Positions 1-7,662 of a DNA stretch of 64,000 nt are shown here, one piece after another; the first letter of the stretch is position 1, and each line of letters opens with the position of its first letter. This DNA comes from Micrococcaceae bacterium RIT 802. Its GTDB lineage: Bacteria > Actinomycetota > Actinomycetes > Actinomycetales > Micrococcaceae. The notes under the pieces are model-generated. The model had not been told where the DNA came from, searched no databases, and saw only the letters and a list, made by a program, of their open reading frames with translations. Location: positions 1 to 64,000 of the forward strand of contig JAFEMX010000018.1 of the NCBI GenBank assembly GCA_016892645.1, in the 5' to 3' direction. A program made the position numbers and the translations under genes.

Positions 1-16
1 AGATTGTATAAGAGAC
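1..16. other. Probable Tn5/Nextera mosaic-end adapter remnant
   Basis: These 16 bases match the standard Tn5 mosaic-end sequence used in tagmentation libraries, with a single missing G after the first four bases; the match then breaks off. They also interrupt the AT/GC character of the adjacent coding DNA. Most likely this is untrimmed library adapter at the end of an assembled contig and not genomic sequence. The match is seen directly; the artefact interpretation is inference. Confidence 0.7.
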
Positions 17-658
17 CGCCAGGACGCACCCACGATTGCCGAGTTGGCCGACGAGCTGGGCGTGCACCGCTCCATCGCCTACCGGATCCTGCGCACGCTC
101 GAAGACCACGCGCTGGTGCGCCGGGACGACAACGGACGGCTGCAGGGTGCCCCGGGGTTGGCGGCCCTGGCCCGCGGGGTCCAGCGCGACCTGCAGTCCG
201 CCGCGTTGCCGGAGCTGACCGTGCTGGCCAACGAGCTGCAGATGAGCGCCTTCATCGTCGTCTGGGACCACGACGACTGCGTCACCCTGGTGACCGTCGA
301 ACCGCGGCAGGGCCATGCCACCGTCCTCCAGCGCCCGGGCTCGCGCCACCCCCTCTCGCGCGGGGCCCCCGGCATCGCGATCCAGTCCGCCCTCACCCCG
401 GCCGAATGGGAGCACATCGCCCCCGGCCACCCGTTCCGCGCCGAGGCGGTCCGCGCCGCCGAGCTCGGCTACGCCACGAGCGTCGACGAGGTCATCCCCG
501 GGGTGACGTCCCTGGCTTCACCGCTGCGCATCCCGGGGCAGGACCCGTCGGCCTTGGCCGTCGTGTACGCCACGGCCACCCGGACGATCGACATCGACGA
601 GGTGGGGCGGCAGGTGGCGGCGGCCGCGAACGCCGTGGAGCGCATCCTCGGCTCCTGA
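17..658 (+). CDS. IclR-family transcriptional regulator, 5' end missing
   Basis: The open frame runs from the contig edge to the stop at 656-658, giving about 213 residues without the true N-terminus. It opens inside a winged helix-turn-helix (TIAELADELGVHRSIAYRIL, then a wing around RRDDNGRLQ), which is the layout of IclR regulators. The remaining ~150 residues fit a GAF-like effector-binding domain, with the typical RHPLSRGAPGIAI segment. IclR proteins usually control nearby catabolic or transport genes. The convergent MFS gene 25 bases downstream is a possible neighbour target, but the real target may lie off the contig. A TTG near position 44 could be read as a start, but it would cut the DNA-binding domain, so the gene is treated as truncated by the contig end. 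Family assignment is good; the ligand is unknown. Confidence 0.85.
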   Translation, partial: RQDAPTIAELADELGVHRSIAYRILRTLEDHALVRRDDNGRLQGAPGLAALARGVQRDLQSAALPELTVLANELQMSAFIVVWDHDDCVTLVTVEPRQGHATVLQRPGSRHPLSRGAPGIAIQSALTPAEWEHIAPGHPFRAEAVRAAELGYATSVDEVIPGVTSLASPLRIPGQDPSALAVVYATATRTIDIDEVGRQVAAAANAVERILGS

Positions 659-683
659 CCGCGGGACTGGTTGCTGCCAGGAT

Positions 684-1973
684 TCACGGGGTGCCCGCGC
701 GCCGGACGCGTCCGAGCGCGAACGTCACGGCACCTGCCAGGAACAGCACCACGGCGGCACCTGCCGCGACGAGAAAGGCCCCGTGCGGCCCGACCCCGTC
801 GGCCAGGATGCCTGCGAGGCCGTTGCCGATCGCGGTGCCGACGACGATGCCGCTGGCGAGCATCGTCATGACGGTGCCCATCCGGCCCACGGGTGCGACG
901 TCGCCGCCGACGGTGAAGATGGTGACCATGATCGGGCCGATGGGCAGGCCGATCATCAGCAGGAACACGATCATGGTCCCGATGGAATCGGGCACCTGCA
1001 GCAGCAGGGCCAGCGGGACCAGCAGCAGCGCGCAGGCCGCCCAGCGCACGGGTTGGGCCCAGCCGCGCGGCCACACCGAGACCGACAGCGCGGCGATGGC
1101 GGAGGTCAGGCCGAGCGCGGCATAGAGCAGCCCGCCAGCACTGGCGTCGCCGAACTTCCCGGCAAAGGACACCGCACCGGCGGACACCGAGCCGAACAAC
1201 GTGCCCATCCCGATCATGCCCAACACGCAGAGGCCCACCCGGATGATGCGGCCCCGCACCCATCCGGCACCGGACGCGGGGTCGGTGGAGGGCCGGTGGG
1301 GCTGGACCGCCCGGGCAGTGGGGTGGACGGCGAAGGCCGGGACCAGGGCCGCCGTCAACAGGGCCGCCAGTGCCAGCGGCAGCCATGGGGCGACGATCGA
1401 GGCCAGCACGCCGACCAGGGCCGGGCCCATGACGAAGGTCAGCTCATCGACGGTGCTCTCGTAGCTCAAGGCCGTTTCCAGTTCGCGTCTCCCCCGCCGG
1501 CGTCCGGCCGTCAAGGCCATCCAACGCACGCGGGCCAGCGGACCGACCTGTGGGCAGGTCGCGCCGGCCACGAAGGCGATGCCCATGACCAAGGGCGCCT
1601 GGACGTCCTGGACCAGGCCGGCACCGGTGACGATGAGTCCGGCAACGACGAGTGCATGGAGCAGTGCCGCGGGGACAAGCACGAGACGTTGCCCCCAGCG
1701 ATCCGCCGCATAGCCCAGGAGCGGCGCGCCGATGGCGGAGCCGATGCCGACGACGCCGGCGGCTACGCCACCGCTGGCGTAGGAACCGGTGGCCGTGCTG
1801 ATGAGGGTCAGGGTGCCGATGGTCAGCATGGCCAGCGGCAGCCGGGCGAAGAAGGCCAGCGGGAAGAACCCGGGGCCTGCCAGTTCCAGCAGGCCGCGGA
1901 AATTCCCGCGACCGGCTGCGTCGGTGGTTTCGGTGGGCGCGTCTCCGGCGGGCGACGACATCTGGTGGTTCAT
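684..1973 (-). CDS. MFS transporter
   Basis: A 429-residue protein with about twelve hydrophobic segments split by a charged central loop (around residues 225-245) is typical of major facilitator superfamily permeases. The first-half signature YAADRWGQR between helices 2 and 3 is a recognisable form of the MFS loop motif. The start is preceded by GAGGAA about twelve bases upstream; a second in-frame ATG four codons later is the alternative. The protein is close to sugar-efflux or drug-efflux type MFS members, but substrate cannot be read from sequence. It converges on the IclR-type gene and is separated by 64 bases from sbcC, which runs in the same direction. Confidence 0.85.
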   Translation of the reverse strand: MNHQMSSPAGDAPTETTDAAGRGNFRGLLELAGPGFFPLAFFARLPLAMLTIGTLTLISTATGSYASGGVAAGVVGIGSAIGAPLLGYAADRWGQRLVLVPAALLHALVVAGLIVTGAGLVQDVQAPLVMGIAFVAGATCPQVGPLARVRWMALTAGRRRGRRELETALSYESTVDELTFVMGPALVGVLASIVAPWLPLALAALLTAALVPAFAVHPTARAVQPHRPSTDPASGAGWVRGRIIRVGLCVLGMIGMGTLFGSVSAGAVSFAGKFGDASAGGLLYAALGLTSAIAALSVSVWPRGWAQPVRWAACALLLVPLALLLQVPDSIGTMIVFLLMIGLPIGPIMVTIFTVGGDVAPVGRMGTVMTMLASGIVVGTAIGNGLAGILADGVGPHGAFLVAAGAAVVLFLAGAVTFALGRVRRAGTP

Positions 1974-2037
1974 GTGGTTCAGGGTTCCTCGATAGCGCGC
2001 CCGTCCCAGCCACCCGGAGCGCCCAACCCTTGCCCCG

Positions 2038-5000
2038 CTATTCTACCGGGTCGGCCATGACCACCTGGGCCGTGGAGCCCGTGCGTTCCTTGCGGACGCG
2101 CAGCTGGGCGGGGATGCGCTGTTTCATCTCCGCGACGTGGCTGACGAGCCCGACGACGCGGCCTCCCCGGCGCAATCCGTCCAGGGCGTCCATCACCGTT
2201 TCCAGCGCGCCCTCGTCGAGTGAGCCGAACCCCTCGTCGACGAAGAGCGTCTCGATGTCGATCCCCCCGGACTGCTGCTGGATGACGTCGGCCAGGCCCA
2301 GCGCCAGCGCCAGCGATGCCATGAACGACTCGCCGCCCGACAGGGTCTGGGTATCACGCCGTTGGCCGGTCCAGGCGTCGAGCACGTGCAGCCCCAGGCC
2401 CGATTTGGCGTTGCCCTTGGGAGTGTCGTCGTGGACCAGTGCATAGCGTTCCCCGGTCATGAGGAGCAGTCGTTCGGTGGCGGCCGCGGCGACCGCCTCC
2501 AGCCGTGCAGCGAGGACATAGGTGGACAGCGTCATCTTGAAGCGGTTCTCCCCGCCACCGCGGGCGAGGTCGGCCATCGACTTGACCGTCTGGTACCGCT
2601 CGAGCACTGCGCCCTGGGCTTGTTCGAGGCCGCGGAGTTCTGCACTGCGCCGGTCAAGGCGTGCGGCATAGGAGCGCAGCACGGCCTCACGCTGCAGGAC
2701 CGCGTCGCGGGCGGTCGCGGTGTCGGCGGCGGCCGCGGCAGCCGCCGCCAACTGCTCGCCGTCCGGGGCCCGAATGCCCTGGTCGGATTCGGTCTGTGCC
2801 GTGGCGACGGCGTCCGTTCCGGCCAGCGTCTCGATGCGTACTGCCTCGGCCGTGAAGGCCGCGACCTCCGCCTGGGCGCCGGTGCGGGTGGCGGTATCCA
2901 GCAGGGCCGCGGACCAGGCGTCGTCGTCGGCGAATCCGGCGGCGGAGCGTTCGTCCTCCCAGATGTGGACCGCTGCGGCTGCAGCGCTCCGGGCGTCGTG
3001 GAGGGACCGGGCGGCCCGTGCCAGGGCTTCGAGATCCTGCCGGGCCTCGACGATGCGCGCGTGCCGGGCCTTCAGGGACGCGTCCTCCGCCCGCAAGTCG
3101 GCCAGTCGGTTCTGCAGTGTCGTTGTCCGGGCGTGCAACTGCTCGATGTGGGCGGCGAGGACCGTCAGTGCGGAGGCCTCCTCCGCGTTGGAGCTCCGCA
3201 GGCGCTCGAACTCGGCGGTGGCATCCGCCAGCGCCGTAGCGGCCCGTTCGGCATCCCGGGCGCCGGCCATCGCGTCGGCCAGGGCCCGCTCGGCATCGGC
3301 CAGGGCCGCGGCGGCTTCGTCGGCGCTGTATCCGCCCGCCTGGCCGTCGGCCAGGGCCGCGGCGGCGCGGGCATCTCGCAAACGGGTCGCGGCGGCCGTC
3401 TCGGCGGCCTCGCTGGCGAGGGAGGTTTGGCGGGCGGCTTCCTCGTCGTCCTCCTCCACGAGTCTGCCCTCGTCCACCGTGGCCGGGGCGGGGTGTTCGT
3501 CGGACCCGCAGACCAGACAGGCTTCCCCGGGAACGAGTTCCCGGGCCAGTGCCGCTGCCGCCTGGGCCAGTCGGGTGCGTCCCAGTTCGAGCAGGTGCCC
3601 GCGGTCGGCCAGTTGGCGGTCCTTGGCCGCAGCCCAGGCTTCGTGCGCTTCGGTGGCGGCGGCCTCTGCCGTGGTGCGGGCGGCCACGGCGGCGACCCGC
3701 TCGCTGGCGGCCTCCCTCGCTGCGGTGAGGGCGGGCAGGCTCGTGGCCGTTCCGGCCAGGGCTTCGGCACGTTCGCGCAATCCGGAAAGCGAGGCGCCGA
3801 CCGTTTCCTGTTCGGCCTGGTGGGCGGAGTGCCGGCCGGAACGTTGGCCATGGTCGGCCGTGGCGGCGGCCAGGTCCGCGGTCCGGTCCACCAGCTCCTG
3901 TTCGTCCGGCAGGGCGGCGGCCAGCACCGCGGCGTCGCCGGTGGCGCGGGCGGCGGCCTCGGCTGCGTGCCCGGCCACGGTGGCCGGATCGGTTGGCCCG
4001 GGGTCGGCCGCTTCGTCCCCCTCGAGCTCGCGGGCCAGATAGCCGGCGGCCAGTCCGTCCGCGACGCCGTGCCGAGCGGTGTCCATAGCGGTTTCCGACG
4101 TGTCCACGGCCCGGACGGCGCGGGTGCGTGCGGTCTCGGCCGCCGTCAGCGCGGCGGCCTTCGAGTCAACGGCCAGCCGGGCCTCGACGTCGGCGATGTG
4201 GTCGGCCCGCTCGGCATGGGCGGTGCGCAACCGGAGGAGTTCGGCCAGGGCACGATGGCGTTCGGCGGTCTCGGTGAGCGCCGTGGCCGCCGTCCGGGCA
4301 GCGGTGGCCGCCGTGTCGGCGGCCAGGCGTTCGGCGGCGAGGGCGGTACCGCGCTCGTCCAGGCGGGTGGAAAGCAGTTCCAGCAGGTCCTCGGTGGCGG
4401 TGTCCTCGGTGGTGAGTCCGGGCGGGAACTGGGCCTCGTCGTCGTACAGGGAGGCCCTCCCGTCCTCGACGAGTTGGGAGATCGCGGTGGCGCGGGAGCG
4501 TTCGGCGTCCTCGGCGGCGGTGCGGGCGGCGGTGAGCTCGTCGGCGAGCAGGGCCTCGACGTCGGAGTAGAGGCGGGTGTCGAAGAGGGTCTTGAGCAGC
4601 GACTCGCGTTCGCTGTCCTTGGCACGCAGGAAGGCGGCGAAGGCGCCCTGCGGGAGCATGGCGACCTTGGTGAATTCGTTCTTGCCCAACCCGATGACCT
4701 CGAGCAGTTCGGCGGCGACCTCGTCGTTGCGGGTGGAGCGTTCCTGCCAGGCGCCGTCCACGAGTTCACGCAGCCGGCTTTGGGCCTGGGCGGTGGTGGT
4801 CTTGCCGGCACCGCGTTTGGAGGGGCGCTGCCACTGCGGGGAGCGGCGGACCTCGAAACGACGCCCGCCGGTGCTGAAGTCTAGCACGACCTCGGGTTCG
4901 TCGGCCGGTCCCGCGTGGTCGCTGCGCAGCGACTTGGAGCCTTCGCGGGATCCGGGCAATCCGCCGTAGAGGGCGTAGCAGATGGCGTCGAGGATGCTGG

Positions 5001-5124
5001 TCTTTCCGGCCCCGGTTTCGCCGTTGAGCAGGAACAACCCCGCGGCGGAGAGCTCGTCGAAGTCGATGGACTGGCGGTGGGCGAAGGGGCCGAACGCGGC
5101 GACCTGCAGGTGGTGGATCCTCAT
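2038..5124 (-). CDS. sbcC: Exonuclease subunit SbcC (Rad50-like ATPase)
   Basis: This 1028-residue protein is the ATPase of the SbcCD nuclease, which opens hairpins and trims double-strand ends during repair. The Walker A motif GETGAGKTS lies at about residues 35-43. Two long Ala/Glu/Arg-rich coiled-coil arms flank a zinc-hook CLVC at residues 536-539. The ABC signature LSGGESF is near residue 927 and the Walker B DEGFGSLD near 960. The open frame continues far upstream, but the MRIHHLQVAAFGPF start is the family N-terminus; it overlaps the sbcD stop in ATGA, so the two are translationally coupled. Alanine content is very high in the coiled coils, as usual for GC-rich actinobacteria. The long open frame on the opposite strand is a compositional shadow. 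Confidence 0.97.
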   Translation of the reverse strand: MRIHHLQVAAFGPFAHRQSIDFDELSAAGLFLLNGETGAGKTSILDAICYALYGGLPGSREGSKSLRSDHAGPADEPEVVLDFSTGGRRFEVRRSPQWQRPSKRGAGKTTTAQAQSRLRELVDGAWQERSTRNDEVAAELLEVIGLGKNEFTKVAMLPQGAFAAFLRAKDSERESLLKTLFDTRLYSDVEALLADELTAARTAAEDAERSRATAISQLVEDGRASLYDDEAQFPPGLTTEDTATEDLLELLSTRLDERGTALAAERLAADTAATAARTAATALTETAERHRALAELLRLRTAHAERADHIADVEARLAVDSKAAALTAAETARTRAVRAVDTSETAMDTARHGVADGLAAGYLARELEGDEAADPGPTDPATVAGHAAEAAARATGDAAVLAAALPDEQELVDRTADLAAATADHGQRSGRHSAHQAEQETVGASLSGLRERAEALAGTATSLPALTAAREAASERVAAVAARTTAEAAATEAHEAWAAAKDRQLADRGHLLELGRTRLAQAAAALARELVPGEACLVCGSDEHPAPATVDEGRLVEEDDEEAARQTSLASEAAETAAATRLRDARAAAALADGQAGGYSADEAAAALADAERALADAMAGARDAERAATALADATAEFERLRSSNAEEASALTVLAAHIEQLHARTTTLQNRLADLRAEDASLKARHARIVEARQDLEALARAARSLHDARSAAAAAVHIWEDERSAAGFADDDAWSAALLDTATRTGAQAEVAAFTAEAVRIETLAGTDAVATAQTESDQGIRAPDGEQLAAAAAAAADTATARDAVLQREAVLRSYAARLDRRSAELRGLEQAQGAVLERYQTVKSMADLARGGGENRFKMTLSTYVLAARLEAVAAAATERLLLMTGERYALVHDDTPKGNAKSGLGLHVLDAWTGQRRDTQTLSGGESFMASLALALGLADVIQQQSGGIDIETLFVDEGFGSLDEGALETVMDALDGLRRGGRVVGLVSHVAEMKQRIPAQLRVRKERTGSTAQVVMADPVE

Positions 5125-6287
5125 CGGGCCACCCGCGAACTGGCGGCCCCGTCGAGGATGCGCGCCAGCAGCTCGGCCTCCGGCCCGGAGGGCGGGCGTT
5201 GGCGCACGTGGTCGATGAACCCGGTGCAGACCTGCAGCGGGTTCTCGGCGGCGGCGAGACGGTCGCGGTAGGTCCGCTCGACCGCTGCGGGACGCCCCTC
5301 GGGTTCGAAGTACAGCACCAGGGTGCCGGGGAAGCGGGTGCGCAGCCGTTCCATGGCCTGGGCGGGTCGGTCGCGGTCGGTCAGGGTGACCTGGCACCAG
5401 GCGCCAGCGGCATCGGCCAGGGACTCGTCGGCCAGCAGGTCCTCGAGCCGTCCGCGCAGCACGCGCAGGGCCTTCGCCGCCGGCCAGTCGACCGGCTCGA
5501 TGGAGGCGAGGCCGTCGGCGGTGACATCCAGCAGCCAGGCGCCCTTGCGGTGGTTGGCCTCGGAGAAGGAGTACGCGATGGGCGAGCCGGAGTAGCGGAT
5601 GGTCTCGGCCAGCCGCTGCCGGCCGTGCAGGTGTCCGAGGGCGGCGTAGTCGACGTCGGCGAACTCCTCGATCGGGACGATGTCCAGTCCGCCGATGCTC
5701 AGCTCGCGCTCCGAGTCGCTGGGCTGGCCGTGGGCGGCGAAGACGTGGGCCATGGCCAGCGAGCGGATCGGCTGCGAGGACACGGCGCGGCGGGCGGCCA
5801 GGTCGGCCCGGACCCGGTCCATGGCGGCCCGGATGACCGGCGGGTGGCCCGGCGCCTCGACGCCGAGCGTTTCGGCGACCATCCGCGGTTCCAGGTAGGG
5901 CAGCCCGTAGACGGCCACGGTGAAGCCGCCGCCGTCGAGCAGGATGGGCGTGTCCAGATCGGCGACCTGGGTCCTCAGGTGCAGGCCGGCGTGTCCGAGC
6001 AGCCGGGAGCCGAACCCCAGCCGCAGCGCCGAGTCGTGGTTGCCGCTGGTGGCGATGACGGTGGCCCCCGCCTCGCGTAGCCGGACGACGGCGTCGTCGA
6101 AGAGGGTGACCGCGTCGACCGAGGGCAGCGCCCGGTCGTAGACATCCCCGGCGATGAGCACGACGTCGACGTGTTCGGTGGTGACCGTCTGCAGCAGGGC
6201 ATCGATGAAGCCGTGCTGGGCGTCCAGCAGGCCCGCGCCGTGGAAGGACCGGCCCAGGTGCCAGTCGGAGGTGTGCAAGATCCGCAT
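5121..6287 (-). CDS. sbcD: Exonuclease subunit SbcD (Mre11-like nuclease)
   Basis: This 388-residue calcineurin-type phosphoesterase is the nuclease partner of SbcC. The metal-binding motifs appear in order: SDWHLG (D8, H10), AGDVYD (D48), SGNHDS (N83, H84), MAHVFAAHG and LGHLHG, followed by a C-terminal capping domain. Length is usual for the family. It is the first gene of the sbcDC pair and shares four bases with sbcC. The start has no Shine-Dalgarno; instead a TAGTGT hexamer lies six bases upstream, which fits a leaderless transcript. Confidence 0.97.
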   Translation of the reverse strand: MRILHTSDWHLGRSFHGAGLLDAQHGFIDALLQTVTTEHVDVVLIAGDVYDRALPSVDAVTLFDDAVVRLREAGATVIATSGNHDSALRLGFGSRLLGHAGLHLRTQVADLDTPILLDGGGFTVAVYGLPYLEPRMVAETLGVEAPGHPPVIRAAMDRVRADLAARRAVSSQPIRSLAMAHVFAAHGQPSDSERELSIGGLDIVPIEEFADVDYAALGHLHGRQRLAETIRYSGSPIAYSFSEANHRKGAWLLDVTADGLASIEPVDWPAAKALRVLRGRLEDLLADESLADAAGAWCQVTLTDRDRPAQAMERLRTRFPGTLVLYFEPEGRPAAVERTYRDRLAAAENPLQVCTGFIDHVRQRPPSGPEAELLARILDGAASSRVAR

Positions 6288-6293
6288 GGTCCA

Positions 6294-6299
6294 ACACTA
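6294..6299 (-). promoter_or_regulatory. -10 element of sbcD, leaderless type
   Basis: TAGTGT read on the minus strand, separated by six bases from the sbcD ATG. Transcription would begin at or next to the A of the start codon. The same geometry recurs at many genes in this window. Confidence 0.55.
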
Positions 6300-6371
6300 T
6301 CGAGCACGTCCGATGGTTGGGCGCCGCGCGGTGGCGGGTGTGGATCCGGCGCGGCCGTCCCCTCCGGCGCC

Positions 6372-7484
6372 TCAGCCCGGCGCGCCCACCTCGTACGGCC
6401 GGGCGTCGGCCTCACGGAAGACCATGCCCAGCCCCGGGGCGTCCGGGGCGGGGCGCAGCTGGCCGCCGGTGGGCGGCAGGGTCCCGTCGAAGAACAGGTC
6501 CTCGATGCGCACGTGGTCGTGGAACCACTCCAGGTGGCGCAGGTTCGGGATGGAGACGGCGGCCTGCACGTGCGCATGCGGGGCGCAGTGCCCGGAGAGC
6601 TCGAGTCCGTGCGCCTGGGCGACGACGGCGGCGCGCGTCCACCCGGTGATCCCGCCGCAGCGGGTCGCATCGGCCTGCAGGCAGTCCACCGCCCCGGCGG
6701 CGCACATCCTGCGGAAGTACCCCGGGCCCCACCCGTACTCCCCCGCCGCCACGTCGGCGTCGACGGCGGCGCGCACCTGGGCCAGGCCCCGCAGGTCGTC
6801 CGAGGAGACCGGCTCCTCCAACCACACCACTCCCGCATCCCGGGCGGCACCGGCGATCCGGATGGCCTGTTTGGCGGTGTAGCCGCCGTTGGCGTCGACG
6901 AACAGTTCCGCCGTGTCCCCGATGGCCGCCCGGGCCTGCCCGATGCGCTCCAGGTCGCGGTCGGGGCGGGTGCCCCACGATTCCCCGATCTTGATCTTCA
7001 CCCGCGGGATGCCCTCCCCCGCGACCCAGCCGTCGAGCTGCCCGCGCAACCTCCCGGCGTCGTACGTGGTGAACCCCCCGCTGCCGTAGACCGGGGCGCT
7101 GTCGCGCACCGCGCCCAGCAGCCGGTGCAGGGGCAGATCGAGCAGCCGGGCCTTCAGGTCCCACAGGGCGATGTCGACCGCCGAGATCGCGTACCCGCAG
7201 ACCCCCGACGCGCCCTGGTTGCGCACCGCGGCCAGCATGGCGGCGAAGGATCCTCCGATGTCCATCGCGTCGCGGCCGATGACGCAACCGGCCAGGGTCT
7301 CATGCACGACGGCGGCGCAGGCCGCGGGCCCGTAGGTCCACCCCAGGCCCTCCCGGCCGCCGGCCCTGACGCGGAGGAGGACCATGGTCGTCGAGGACCA
7401 GGCGGCGGTCCCGTCGGCCTCCGGTGCATCCGTGGGGACCGTGTAGACGGAAACCGACAGGTCGGTGATCGGGGTGTCGGTCAT
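6372..7484 (-). CDS. Enolase-superfamily (mandelate racemase/muconate lactonizing type) protein, probable sugar-acid dehydratase or racemase
   Basis: A 370-residue MR/MLE protein: a capping domain of about 130 residues followed by a TIM-like barrel. Catalytic and metal features are visible: the K-x-K pair in RVKIKIG (K163, K165), metal ligands D197 (FVDANGGY), E223 (WLEEP) and E249 (AAGEYGW), and a histidine in SGHCAPHAH (H299 or H303). In this superfamily such enzymes abstract a proton alpha to a carboxylate and dehydrate or epimerise sugar acids. It is the last gene of the GMC-oxidoreductase operon and its ATG overlaps the stop of the microprotein gene. Taken together this suggests it handles an aldonic acid made by the oxidoreductase. 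Substrate is inference. Confidence 0.85.
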   Translation of the reverse strand: MTDTPITDLSVSVYTVPTDAPEADGTAAWSSTTMVLLRVRAGGREGLGWTYGPAACAAVVHETLAGCVIGRDAMDIGGSFAAMLAAVRNQGASGVCGYAISAVDIALWDLKARLLDLPLHRLLGAVRDSAPVYGSGGFTTYDAGRLRGQLDGWVAGEGIPRVKIKIGESWGTRPDRDLERIGQARAAIGDTAELFVDANGGYTAKQAIRIAGAARDAGVVWLEEPVSSDDLRGLAQVRAAVDADVAAGEYGWGPGYFRRMCAAGAVDCLQADATRCGGITGWTRAAVVAQAHGLELSGHCAPHAHVQAAVSIPNLRHLEWFHDHVRIEDLFFDGTLPPTGGQLRPAPDAPGLGMVFREADARPYEVGAPG

Positions 7485-7606
7485 TTCCGGTCCTGGTCCT
7501 TGTGTGGCAGCAGCTCCTGGGCCTTGGTCTTGATGCCCTGCTTGACGACGCCCCCGGCGTGCCGGTCGCCCGTGGCGACCGAGGCGGCGACGGTTTGCTG
7601 GGACAT
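7481..7606 (-). CDS. 41-residue microprotein in the GMC operon
   Basis: A short open frame, ATG at 7604-7606 and stop at 7481-7483, encodes a hydrophilic 41-residue protein starting MSQQTVAAS and ending KAQELLPHKDQDRK. It has a good Shine-Dalgarno (AAAGGGG about seven bases upstream), sits 56 bases after the GMC oxidoreductase gene and overlaps the next start codon in ATGA, all of which support real translation. There is no membrane segment or signal peptide. I do not recognise a family. It could be a small accessory subunit or merely a coupling peptide that delivers ribosomes to the downstream gene. Confidence 0.6.
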   Translation of the reverse strand: MSQQTVAASVATGDRHAGGVVKQGIKTKAQELLPHKDQDRK

Positions 7607-7662
7607 TCGATGTTCCCCTTTCGGTGGTGGCTGGGCGGCAGCACTGGGGGCCGTCCGGGTGT

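Noticed and set aside
2362-4884. An 840-codon open frame antisense to sbcC
   Set aside because: It mirrors the codon bias of sbcC in GC-rich DNA, has a Gly/Val-rich composition and no recognisable domain; sbcC on the other strand has every family motif.
5125-6297. Upstream extension of sbcC through sbcD
   Set aside because: The frame stays open by chance; the SbcC family starts at MRIHHLQ and the stop of sbcD overlaps that ATG.
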